Assembly: GCF_001642475.1 (NCBI RefSeq)
Contig: NW_019173992.1
Span: 124,001 to 188,000 of the forward strand
Direction of reading: 5' to 3'
From: Fonsecaea monophora
Lineage: Eukaryota > Ascomycota > Eurotiomycetes > Chaetothyriales > Herpotrichiellaceae
DNA: 64,000 nucleotides
The notes beneath the pieces were generated by a model that did not search any database, was not told the origin of the DNA, and was given only the letters and a program-made list of their open reading frames with translations. The position numbers were made by a program, and so were the translations under genes. Of the stretch, positions 32,489 through 42,587 are shown one piece after another. Positions within the stretch are counted from its first letter, which is position 1, and each line of letters opens with the position of its first letter.

Positions 32489-35400
32489 ATGTCACAATAC
32501 AATCCGAACTGGGGTCGCCCCAATCGCAACACTCCCAACAACAATGCTGATGAGGCACAACCACCATACCGTGCGAACCCAATCTTCAGTCCTGGTAACA
32601 GCCAGCCAAACAACTCTTCGCCAAATCTTCCTCCAACTGGTCCATCAGTGGCCCCTTTCCAACCGACTCGGCAAGGAGCGCCTCCTGGTTCGAGCGGCAA
32701 CCGGGCGCTTCCTCAACCAGGTGGTCACTTCACCTCTCGGCAGGCCAATACCGACTGGAAACCTCCCCAGACTGCTGGTAGAGGGAAACACCCACCGTTG
32801 TCTCACCGCCCGAGACAGCCACAAACAGGTCATGGCGGTCGGGGTGGTCGGCTGCATGGGAACTCGAAACCTCAAGGGACACGAAATGTCGACATTCCAG
32901 GGAAAGAGCTGCTAGCCAACCACTTCGCCATCACACTAGGGACCTACCAACAAGTCTTTTCTTACGAGTTGAGCATCAGTAGACTGCACCCAGAAGCACA
33001 GAACGACCAAAGTCGATCCACCGAGACAAAGAACGGCGTCCCTGCTACACAGCAGACACGCAACATCGCGAGGCAGAAGAAGAGACGACTGGTTTACCTC
33101 CTCCTCGAGCAACTCAAGTTGGAAAAGAGACTTCCGGACCCCATCGCTACTGATTACCTGAAGCTGCTCATCACGCCAAACCAACTGGATGAGGGTACAA
33201 CCAAGTCACGCGAATTTGATTTCTACGACGAGTACTCGGCTGGTCCCGACTCAGATTGTGACCGGTACCGTGTAGAGTTTGAAAAGCCGAAGCTGATCTC
33301 TCTGACCGATCTCTTCGCGCACTATGGCTCTGCACAACCTCAGGTCGCCGGGGCGCAGCTGTCGACTGAAGCTCTCACTGATGCAACCAACGCTCTCAAC
33401 ATCATCTTCAGCTATCTTCCTTACCAGCATTGCTTTTCCAGTCGTCATGACTCTACCCCGTCGATGACTACGGTAAAAGGACAGACGTTCTATGGCATCG
33501 CTCCCCCACCTCCTCCCCGACATTTAGGACCTTGGATGGCAGACACTGGTAAGGTGCTCGACGGGCGAGGTGGCCTCTACAGCATTCCAGGATTCTCGAG
33601 GAGCGTCCGAGGCTCATTCAGTTCGCCGGGGCACGTGGATCTCAACATCTACATCAAGACCGGCTGTTTTTGGCAGCATGGGAGTGTCCAAGACGTGATT
33701 GATGCATTCAGACGTCAATACCCTTCGGCCGGTCTGTATGCCCTTCAAGATTTCTTGCGCCGGGCTCCGGTAAGGCTGGCGTTCCAGGAGCCAGGACTCG
33801 ATCGGTTTTCTGGCATAAAAGGGCTCGTGGGTAATGATGGACTGTCTACAGCCGATAGGTGCGACATGAGACATCTCAAACAACAGCATTCGGGTGGTCT
33901 TGTGAGAGACTACTTCTCAATGAAGCACAATTGGCAAATGGATCCAAAAGTAAATGTCGTCAAGATCGGGAAAGAGTCGCAGGGCGGGCACATGACGGTC
34001 CCTGCAAACCTCCTTCAGATCCTGCCTGGGCGAATGAAGCCAAGCGAGATCCCCCGGTTCTCGACTCGATTCCCAGATGAGAACTACAACATGATTGTCA
34101 CAGATGGCCGGCGCACATTTTATTCGCCCGACCTTGCCCATGGTGGAGCGGCAGCGTTTGGCTTGTCAATTGATTCCAGAATGGCCAGGGTCCCCGTCAC
34201 AGTGCTGGCTCGGCCCAGCCTTATGTACAAAACTTCAGAAAACTCGGCTCAAGCGAAATACATAGACGGAGCGCTCATTCACGCTGGTCAGTGGAATATC
34301 CAAGGTGCCGCTTTTGTGAGGCCAGCTTCTGGGAAGAAGTGGTCATGCGTCGAGCTCACGGCGGAGGGAAGGCCGTTGAAATGCTCAACGCAAGGGATCA
34401 CTCATTTCGTGGACCATCTGACCCATGCGTTGCGGCAATATGGCATGCAGAGATTTGAATGGTGGCAGTTCAACCCCAATAACATGGGTGCACAACAGTA
34501 CGCCGACAATGACTTGTTTCCGAAGCAGAAGACAGTCTCAAGTTTCCAGAAGCAATCCACCGCCATCACAAAACTGCTCAAGGATCTCAAGGCGAACGGT
34601 GTCCAGCTGGTGGTCCTGCTTATCCCTGTCCATGATCTGGAACTCTACAGTGCTATCAAACGAGCGGGCGACCAGAAGGTTGGCATCGCTACCGTCTGCC
34701 ATGTGCTCCAGTCTGGCGGCAAGGCACTCTGGCCCAAAAGCATTCTACGTCCTGGCGATCCACAGGGTAGGGTCAACCACGACTTTTTGGCGAATTTGTG
34801 CATGAAAATCAACTTGAAAGTGGATGAGGCGGCCGTCAATCAAGCCTTACGCGGTAACCCAAAGATTCTGACACCCAAGACGATGATCATCGGCATCGAC
34901 GTGGCACACGGGGGCGGACCAAGGAAGCACTGCCCCAGCGTTGCGGCCGTGGTCGGCAGCGTCAATGCAGAATTCTCGCAATGGCCGGCGAGTTTGTTGG
35001 CGAACCCATGTTCCACGAGAGACGACGAAGAGAAAGAGGCCAACGAGAAGATACTGAATCTGGACCAGGCCGTGTACGAGCGACTTCTGGACTATTACAA
35101 CCGTAACCACGATCCACGCTCCAAAGGGTCCAAGGACAGCGGCATTCCAGACCAGATTATCGTGTACCGGGACGGCGTGTCCGAGTCGCAGTTCGCAATG
35201 TGCAAGGACTACGAGTACGAGAAGATCGGGGCCGCCTTGAGCCAGCTTTTCCAACAAAAGGGCCTGCCTGTCGAGCTCCTGCCCAAAGTCACCCTCATCT
35301 GTGCCATCAAACGCCACCACACTCGTCTCTTCCCGAACCCCGACGCTGGCTCGCAAGACCGGAGTCTCGTGCTGGACCAGCAGCAGAAGAACGGCAGCGT

Positions 35401-35928
35401 CAACAACAACCCCGTCCCGGGCTGTGTGGTGATGGAGCGGATCACGTACGGACAGGGCAACGACTTTTTCTTGGTCGGGCAAAAGGCCATCCAGGGCACG
35501 GCCATCCCGGTGCATTACAATGTGTTGCAGAATCCGCGCAACTACGACATGCAGGATATCGCCAGGATGGTGAGTTTTTGATTTGTCCCTGTATTCTAAA
35601 CTCACATCCCTCTTTGACTATACCCTTCCCTCTGCTCCCCTACTGTCTCTGCGTCGTGACCGCCGCTAACCCGCTGATACTGGACCAGACATACCATCTC
35701 TGCTATCTCTTCGGCCGCTCACGGACTTCCGTCGGACCATGCACTCCCGTCTACTACGCCGACCTGGTCGCCGACCGCGCGCGGTGTTTCGTGCGCCAAT
35801 TCTACAACCCGCCACGAGACCACGACCAGGATCAGCCGATCCGGCCGTTTGACGAGAGCGAACTGGGCCAGTTCGAGGACTGCCTCCAACTGCATCCGGA
35901 CATTGCGCGACACATGTTTTATATCTGA
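32489..35928 (+). CDS. AGO: Argonaute (QDE-2-like) protein
   Basis: Small-RNA-guided effector of RNA silencing. Two exons (32489-35569, 35689-35928) around a 119-nt intron give 1106 aa. A disordered N-terminus rich in Pro, Asn, Gln and Gly (with 'GGRGGRLHGN') precedes the N domain ('VYLLLEQL'), linker 1 ('LDGRGGLYSIPGFSRSVR'), a diverged PAZ domain ('VRDYFSMKHNWQMDPKVNVV'), MID ('LVVLLIPVHDLELYSAIKR') and PIWI. The PIWI tetrad looks complete: Asp804 ('IGIDVAHGG'), Glu853 as glutamate finger ('ANEKIL'), Asp895 ('YRDGVSESQF') and His1009 ('IPVHYNVL'), so slicing activity is expected. 'AIKRHHTRLFP' and the C-terminal 'TPVYYADLVADRAR' are canonical. The family 'SHxGIQGT' is 'GQKAIQGT' here. It converges on Utp10. 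No Dicer or RdRP gene is in the window. Confidence 0.94.
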
Positions 35929-36273
35929 GCTGAGCGGGAACAGCAGTTTTTTCTCCTCGTTGGATCCGTGGAACGCTGGTTGACTTGACGTGGGCCTGTC
36001 AGCACGTGCAGGAGGAGAGACACTCGAAGTGAGGGTTCTCATGTCTGACAAACTTTTTTTTACTCTTTCTTTCTCCAACTTAGTCTCTAGACCATCTCTT
36101 TTGTGAGACTTGGCAATGTCTCATCGTCCAGATTCTATTTGCTCTTCGACACTGTGATGTCTTTTTTCAAGGAAAACAAGAGAGAGGCAGCTCGGGTCGG
36201 GGAGTTGTGGTTTGTTTCTTCAACGTGTGTGCTCGGGAATGGGCAATGAGCTGGGTCAAGTCACGACAGGACA

Positions 36274-36290
36274 GGGTAGGGTAGGGTAGG
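36274..36290. repeat. Short (GGGTA) tandem repeat
   Basis: Just over three copies of GGGTA. It resembles but does not match the TTAGGG telomere unit. Confidence 0.8.
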
Positions 36291-36434
36291 CTAGGGCTGA
36301 ACAGATAGTGGCTTTTTGACGGATATTAGATGCTACAGACACGGACACAGACACAGCGACAGATAGACGCAGAAGCACAGAGGAGACGAATATTTTCTCT
36401 TTTCAACACCTTCTGATAAATTAATTAGTTGCCT

Positions 36435-36452
36435 CTATCCCTATCCCTATCC
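36435..36452. repeat. (CTATCC)3 tandem repeat
   Basis: Three perfect hexamer copies followed by CTCCCTG. Confidence 0.85.
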
Positions 36453-36582
36453 CTCCCTGTCAAGAGCATATCGTGGAGCAATCCCCCAGAGAGGTCTGTG
36501 GGGAGAAAAAATGATATATAGAGTAGTGATCTATGTAGGGAGGTAGGTAGGTAGGTAAATAGGTTGGTTGGTGGTAGCCAAG

Positions 36583-39500
36583 TTAAAATTCAAAAACGTC
36601 CTCGCCGACGCGTTCCCTGACGGTCCTGACCCAATCCCTCACAGCGCCCTCGACCTCCTCGTCGTCGTCCTCGAGCATCTCGTTGACGTAAACCATGGTC
36701 TCGCCGGCGCCGCCAACCGCGACTCCACCACCACCACCCTCGGTCGCGGCGGTGCTCGACTGGCCCAGCACGACGTTCTGGAGCCACTCGTCGCCGACCT
36801 CCGAAGACTCGGTCAGCGTCATGTGCGTGCGGATGCTGGCGAGGCGCACGGCCGCCGAGGGGCTGCGCCGGAGCTGGCAGAGCAGGTGGTTCAGGACGTG
36901 GTGGTGCGGAGGCACGTCTTGCACGGCGGTCGCGAGGGCCACGATGCATGGGATCACCGTGTCGAAGATCATGCCCCGCAAAGACGAGGACGACTTGGCT
37001 TTGCCCTTGCTCTTGGGCTCAGTGTTGCCCCCAGGTGTGGATTTGGATCGGGATTTGGGAGACGAGGTAAGGCCCAATTGCCCAATGAGAAGATTGACCA
37101 GAGGTTGGAAATGTGAGGGCGAAGTAAAGAATCCATCTGCGTCGTGGGTCGCGACTGTCGTCAATAGCGTTATGGTCGACTTGTACAGTTGCAGGCTACT
37201 GTCTTCTGACAGGTCAATGTGCAGGGAGGGTTTCGTCTCAGAATTTTGGTCTGGGGTGTTCAACTTCGTTCCACGCACCGGCAAGGAGGCACCGTCGATG
37301 GCCGACTGCAAGACATCGTTCATGGATGGGAGGAGGTAGCTCGCGTAGCTCGTCACGATGCTCTTCAGGGTCGCGAAGAAATGCGTGGCAAAGAGGTAGA
37401 AGCTTGCTTGTCTGGCCAGCCGTGCCATATCCTCCTGCAAGTTGCCTTCGGCAGAAGTGGAAGTCCCCGAATTCTTTCGGGTCGCCCAATCAACCCATCC
37501 CTCAAAGATGGGCCGGAAAGTAGTGTCGTTGAGTTTGTAAATGAACACGATGCCCAACTCGTGAAGTCTCCTTTCCACGTCCTCAATGTCCGACAAGGCG
37601 ACAGTTTCGGCATGGGCTTGTTGGTCAGCACTGTCCCTCTCTTGGATGAGCCGTCGCAGATCCAGGACGTCCAGTATGAAAGCCGATATCTCATCGGCAG
37701 CACCCACGACGGCAGATTTCGAATTGCGCTCAATTGCTTGAGAAAGCATGTCAAGGAATTCAGTGATCGCTTCTCCATCGACCTTCTCGCCGGATGCCAC
37801 CGCCAGTTTCCAAGCCTGACTCAAGCTGCTAACGAGCGTCTTCAAGTCCAATCGCTGTGCCATGAGGCTCAGCGTCTCAAGTCGAGCCTCCTTGCGTGAC
37901 ACCTCGTCCGGCTCTGCGAGGCACGAGCGATAGGATAGACTGATGATCTCAGTAATGCTTTCGTCACTGATGATAAAAGGAGTGTGCGTGATGAACGAAG
38001 AAAGCAACGTGAAGCAAGCGTCGTGCAGTTCCGCTCGGCCTTCGCTGGTGTTGCTTTCACCTTGCCGAGTTAAGAACGACTCCAACAGACGCAAGACTTT
38101 AGGGAGGGCTTGTACCACTATCGGGACACTTCCTTCCTTAAGCACCTCCGTCGTGCTGGCAAGACAGAGTAGAGACATGATCCTTGTCCTTTCATTGTGG
38201 GAATCTAGGCCGAATTCGCTTTCAATCAGGGCGGTAGAGGCGCTGATGACCTCTTCTGGGTTCTTGCGTCCGTATGCCTCAGTTATGCGATCAACACACG
38301 CAATCGCTGCATGCCTGAGTGCCTCATCGTCCGTGCTGCGGATAATGTGCTGTAGAGTTGGGAGAAATGCAATGGCTTGCGTTTGCGTCTTGGTGTCCCT
38401 TGAACTCGGAGCAGTATGTTGGAGCTGTGTCGCAAGAACTCTAAGCGCCAGAGGCTGGAGCTCCTGCTGACCTTCTCCGGATTGTGCCATATCCTGTAGT
38501 AGATTGGGCATGATCTTGAGAAGGTCGGCGAGGGAAGGTAGTTCAAGGAGCGAGCTCAAACACTTCCTCGTCGATGGGGTCAGACTGCCATGGCTGGACT
38601 TCTGGGATTTGAGCATACTAAGGACGCGCGTCATACAGACACCGAACTCAACCCAGAAGGTTTCATTTCCGGCTTCGTCAGATTTTGAAAGTCTCTTTAC
38701 CTGCGCTTTGAGGGTCTTGGACTGGAGGAGTTTCGAAGCCACTTCTAGTAAGGTTAACGCTTCTTGCTCCTTCTTCTCATCCGAGCTCGTTCTGCTGATG
38801 TCTAGCAAGGGAACGGCATCGTGAGGATCCTCGGAGAAAATATCAACACTCAACTCGACAAGCTTTCTAAAGGTCAACAGCTGAGTTGATGCCGAAAGGT
38901 CTGCCATCAAGCTTGCAAAGAACGAGGACATATCTTCCGCATGTCGCCTCGATGCGAGAAGAGCTATGACCGCAAACGCAAAGTCATCGGCACCAAGCCT
39001 GCTGAGAAGCCGCTGGTAGAATGCGGCCCTTCGGTATTGAGGGACGTGGTCGTACGCTGTGACGAGGCTGGAAAGCAGGCTTGAAGTCGAATGAACGAGC
39101 TTTTTGGCATCCTGCTTTTTCAAAGTGGCAACCAAAGGAGGGATTATTTCGTCAATGGTTCGATTGGTAACGTAGATTGAGCGCTCATCATCCTTTGACA
39201 GTATGCTTTTACCCATGAATGTGAAGATGGGCATAATGCTATGCAATATCCGATCTGGAGCCAAAGAAGCCAGGGCGGCCGAGAGAAGGAGAGCAGTGCT
39301 CTGGACCTGTGGGTTTTCTGACGATCGAACACAGTCCGTGACCAAGTCGGTACGAACAATAGAGAAGTCGATGGTTGACCTTGGAGACTTTCGTGCGTTG
39401 TCGATGATTGCCAATATGCTGCTGAGACAAAGGTTGAGAAGGTATGGAGATTCAGATGTGCCCTTGTCCTTGAGTCGTCTGAGGATTATCAATACCTCAA

Positions 39501-42306
39501 ACAAGCCTCCGAGCAGTTGTGGATGTCCTTGTGGTTTGGAATCTTCCACAAGCTCCAGCGCAAGAGTCAATCTCGCCTCACTGATATCCAGTTCGAATGC
39601 CAGATCCTTCGGTATGCTTTCACGCCCATGACTGACACGACGTCTTTTCCTGGGCGGGACATCTGTTTGCATCTCTGCAAGGCCAGAAAATGAGCGGTCT
39701 AGGATTGCAGCAAGAATCTCCGTAGAAAGGTTGATTGCGTGCAAAACATGACGACTTCCAGCAGCTTGGGCCGAGTTTTTGGAGAAGGACATATCAAATA
39801 GGCGTAGGGCAGCAGAGATTTGTGATTCATGATGCATATCCTTCCAGATGGCAGTAATTCTGTCAAAAAACGCATTGACCAGAGCAGCACGCGGCTGGAG
39901 TCTATCTTCGATAAGCATTGAGAGAATGTGCTCCACGGCGTCCTTGTCTCGTGCATTCACGAGTCGAACCACCACAGCATCTATTTGGTCCAAAGAAAGA
40001 CTCTCTGATGACGCGGCATTTTCGGCTTCTTCTTGATTCAGCGATGCCCAGGTTTCGAGGATAGGCGACAGAATCTTGCTGGTGCTTAAGCTACCCACTT
40101 TGTGGACGTCGACCAGCAGCTCGAGAATGCCGATCTTGACTCGCAGCAAAGAACATTCCAGAGCACAGCCGGCCAACAAATCATAGAGCGCTTGCTTCGT
40201 GCTCTTTTTGAGTTCAATATCAGCAGCTTTGGACGAGGGCGTTCGGTCATTCCCAGTAAAGGTTGTCTGAAGAATTCTCCGTATGTAAGTAGGATCCAGG
40301 ACGAATTCTTCGAGATAAGGCAAGTAGACTTGGCCCAGGATCTTTACTGCTTGCGCAGATTGCAGGGGTTTGACGTTCCGCATGCCAAGGTCATCGTACA
40401 CCGTTTGGGCGGTGATTTGCTCACCGTTCCCTTCCTTTGAAGCTGCCTCTTGAACAGCTGCCATACAACCGACGGCTGCTCGTCGCACAAGTTGGCTGTT
40501 GTCAGAAAGAAGCACGGTAATGTAGGGAATCAGAGCTTGTAAAGGCCCCAGTGATTCCGCTTTGATAATTCCCGAGAGAAGCCGAAGCGCAGCATTGCGT
40601 TGAGGGGTGGCAAAGGCGCCCAGTGCCACTCTCAATAGGAAGGTAAAATGTAGATTGGTGGGCTTCCCTTCGTGCTTGTTCCAGAGCGGAAGTTGCTCAA
40701 ATCGTTCCAAAAGCTGACTATTCTTGTGACATAGCGCGAATGTTCGAGTAAGCTGGTCAAACAGAGGAGAGCGATTATTCCCAGAAGCGAGGAACGACGA
40801 CTCGATAGTCTCAGGGGGAAGGGATACAAGCATGGCTTCAGCTTGCTCCGAATCCTGTAATGATTCATCTTCGAGATTGTCAAGTTCCATAGGTGTGTTT
40901 TCAAGGAGTGGTTGCCGAGAGATTTCAATTGTTTGCTGGAGAAGACCTTCCACCTCCGCCTGGGTACAGCCAGCCAAAGACATCGCATGAGAGAATGACG
41001 GCGAGAATTTTGAAGAGCCAGCCAGCGTCTGAAGCAAATGCATCAACCTTGTCGATTCTGCGGAAAGGGTGTAATCTGTTGAGAAAAACTTTCGAAGCAG
41101 CGGTGCAAGGAGCCGACTTTTTGTTGCCGATGCGCAGTGGTCCTCAGCGACGTCAAATATGCATTCGACAATGCGCATTCGTTTGTCGATATTCTTGGGC
41201 TTCAACCCGAACGTCGCAGAGCTGATCAGAGCCTCGAACAAGGACGCCAAGGGCACCACTTTGAGTAGATCAGACAGTCGTCGCCCTATGTCGTCGGTGT
41301 TGATGAATATGTCAAGCACATTTCTGGGAACTCTCATGTCGGTCTTTTTGGTGACCAGAATAGCCAAACATGCCAAAGCCGACCTAGAGTCGGATGTCTC
41401 TTCGGCAATAAAGGGGGCAATCGACATCATCAAAGAGTCGATGACCTGGTCCCCGAGATTCGCACCGCCTGCTAGCACGAGAACAATGGTGAAACATGTG
41501 ACTGTAAATTCTGGACAGTCTTTGATTTCAAACCCTTCACTGAGCAGTGGTAAAATCTTCAACAGCATATCCTCTGTCCGCTGTTTCTGCACTTCTTTTC
41601 TTCCATTCCTGACCTGGCTCAGTCTTCCAGTTACCGCCTCGACAACGACGCTGCCCCAAAAGCGTAGTAGTGACGAGTGGGCTACACCTTCCTGGCATGC
41701 ATGCAGGACGTAATCGTTGAAAAGGGAGAAAAAGGCGTCGTTGTGAGTGGCGCTGTATATGACCACACGTCGAGGAACACTGGCAGCTTCTTTATGGTAG
41801 GGCGCCAGGAATTTCCACCCACTGACAAATCTGTTTGATGGGATGATTCTCAAAATATTCTCGAACAAAGGTGTTTCGTGGTACGGTAAAAATGTGGCCA
41901 GTAACACATCCGTATTGTAGACATGAACCCGAAATCTTCGCACGAGCCACTCCACTGCTTTCAGGCCGGGTCGGAGCAACACCTTGGATCCAAGGAGAAT
42001 AAGGCATCGATCTATCACGAGCCCCAACGCTTCATTTTGTGTCTTGTTCAGCAGCTCTCGGTCCTGCGTTTTGGACTGAGGGCTGTAGAGGTTTTGTTCG
42101 AATTCATGCAGTCTTGTATCCAGTAAACACAGCTCTCGAAAGCCTTCCACACATACGTGATATATTGTCTCCCAATCTTGCTTGACGGCGACACTGCGTT
42201 CGAAAATGAGGGATTCGGCGTGTGCACCTCGTCGGGCGCGCAGATCGAGTTCGCTCGTAGAATTTGCGGCGATAGTGCGCAGCTGCGCGGTGAAGGTGGA
42301 GGTCAT
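36583..42306 (-). CDS. UTP10: U3 snoRNP / small-subunit processome protein Utp10 (HEATR1)
   Basis: Nucleolar HEAT-repeat scaffold of the t-UTP/UTP-A subcomplex, needed for pre-18S rRNA processing and optimal rDNA transcription. A single 5.7-kb exon encodes 1907 aa, about the normal length. The N-terminus is diagnostic: 'TAQLRTIAANSTSELDLRARR' region (first ~25 residues), then 'HAESLIFERSVAVKQDWETIY' in two adjoining blocks and 'CVEGFRELCLLD'. 'GLKAVEWLVRRFRVHVYN' and 'LLATFLPYHETPLFENIL' are the conserved U3 snoRNP10 block. HEAT repeats continue to the end, where the BP28CT-type C-terminal region ('HFQPLVNLLIGQLGL', 'TVIPCIVALATAVQD') is interrupted by a Ser/Lys-rich insert ('SPKSRSKSTPGG'). 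The last residues are acidic. It lies in tandem with NRDE2, 281 bp upstream. Confidence 0.95.
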   Translation of the reverse strand: MTSTFTAQLRTIAANSTSELDLRARRGAHAESLIFERSVAVKQDWETIYHVCVEGFRELCLLDTRLHEFEQNLYSPQSKTQDRELLNKTQNEALGLVIDRCLILLGSKVLLRPGLKAVEWLVRRFRVHVYNTDVLLATFLPYHETPLFENILRIIPSNRFVSGWKFLAPYHKEAASVPRRVVIYSATHNDAFFSLFNDYVLHACQEGVAHSSLLRFWGSVVVEAVTGRLSQVRNGRKEVQKQRTEDMLLKILPLLSEGFEIKDCPEFTVTCFTIVLVLAGGANLGDQVIDSLMMSIAPFIAEETSDSRSALACLAILVTKKTDMRVPRNVLDIFINTDDIGRRLSDLLKVVPLASLFEALISSATFGLKPKNIDKRMRIVECIFDVAEDHCASATKSRLLAPLLRKFFSTDYTLSAESTRLMHLLQTLAGSSKFSPSFSHAMSLAGCTQAEVEGLLQQTIEISRQPLLENTPMELDNLEDESLQDSEQAEAMLVSLPPETIESSFLASGNNRSPLFDQLTRTFALCHKNSQLLERFEQLPLWNKHEGKPTNLHFTFLLRVALGAFATPQRNAALRLLSGIIKAESLGPLQALIPYITVLLSDNSQLVRRAAVGCMAAVQEAASKEGNGEQITAQTVYDDLGMRNVKPLQSAQAVKILGQVYLPYLEEFVLDPTYIRRILQTTFTGNDRTPSSKAADIELKKSTKQALYDLLAGCALECSLLRVKIGILELLVDVHKVGSLSTSKILSPILETWASLNQEEAENAASSESLSLDQIDAVVVRLVNARDKDAVEHILSMLIEDRLQPRAALVNAFFDRITAIWKDMHHESQISAALRLFDMSFSKNSAQAAGSRHVLHAINLSTEILAAILDRSFSGLAEMQTDVPPRKRRRVSHGRESIPKDLAFELDISEARLTLALELVEDSKPQGHPQLLGGLFEVLIILRRLKDKGTSESPYLLNLCLSSILAIIDNARKSPRSTIDFSIVRTDLVTDCVRSSENPQVQSTALLLSAALASLAPDRILHSIMPIFTFMGKSILSKDDERSIYVTNRTIDEIIPPLVATLKKQDAKKLVHSTSSLLSSLVTAYDHVPQYRRAAFYQRLLSRLGADDFAFAVIALLASRRHAEDMSSFFASLMADLSASTQLLTFRKLVELSVDIFSEDPHDAVPLLDISRTSSDEKKEQEALTLLEVASKLLQSKTLKAQVKRLSKSDEAGNETFWVEFGVCMTRVLSMLKSQKSSHGSLTPSTRKCLSSLLELPSLADLLKIMPNLLQDMAQSGEGQQELQPLALRVLATQLQHTAPSSRDTKTQTQAIAFLPTLQHIIRSTDDEALRHAAIACVDRITEAYGRKNPEEVISASTALIESEFGLDSHNERTRIMSLLCLASTTEVLKEGSVPIVVQALPKVLRLLESFLTRQGESNTSEGRAELHDACFTLLSSFITHTPFIISDESITEIISLSYRSCLAEPDEVSRKEARLETLSLMAQRLDLKTLVSSLSQAWKLAVASGEKVDGEAITEFLDMLSQAIERNSKSAVVGAADEISAFILDVLDLRRLIQERDSADQQAHAETVALSDIEDVERRLHELGIVFIYKLNDTTFRPIFEGWVDWATRKNSGTSTSAEGNLQEDMARLARQASFYLFATHFFATLKSIVTSYASYLLPSMNDVLQSAIDGASLPVRGTKLNTPDQNSETKPSLHIDLSEDSSLQLYKSTITLLTTVATHDADGFFTSPSHFQPLVNLLIGQLGLTSSPKSRSKSTPGGNTEPKSKGKAKSSSSLRGMIFDTVIPCIVALATAVQDVPPHHHVLNHLLCQLRRSPSAAVRLASIRTHMTLTESSEVGDEWLQNVVLGQSSTAATEGGGGGVAVGGAGETMVYVNEMLEDDDEEVEGAVRDWVRTVRERVGEDVFEF

Positions 42307-42587
42307 TGCGGCTGTCGTACAAGGAGGGCAGAGGGATTCAGAGTTGTTTCCATGGGCGAGAATTCAGAGCAGCCAGCTTCAAGGATCCCCTCACAGTTGT
42401 CGCAGCTTGGTCGTTGAAATCTTCACTATCAATCAAGTGGTGGCATGCGACAAACCAAAAAAAAAGTTTTGGAGACACCCGGACATTGCGGGGATAAGAA
42501 TCGTGCCAAGCAAATTTAAGATCTTCAGCCTCGCGCCCTGCAGACGAGGCTCTATCTCCATGTACCATACATATACAAGTGCAAAGA

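Larger units (their letters stand above)
35929..36582. other. Convergent intergenic region rich in short tandem repeats
   Basis: About 650 bp between the 3' ends of the Argonaute and Utp10 genes. It holds several imperfect short repeats: GGGTA units near 36274-36290, CTATCC units at 36435-36452 and GTAG units near 36540-36556. No gene seen. Confidence 0.6.

Noticed and set aside
34847..35605. 252-codon antisense ORF opposite the Argonaute PIWI region
   Set aside because: It is the mirror of a GC-rich conserved coding frame and has no features of its own.
36274..36452. Interstitial telomere sequence
   Set aside because: Units are GGGTA and CTATCC, few in number, not TTAGGG. They are ordinary microsatellites.
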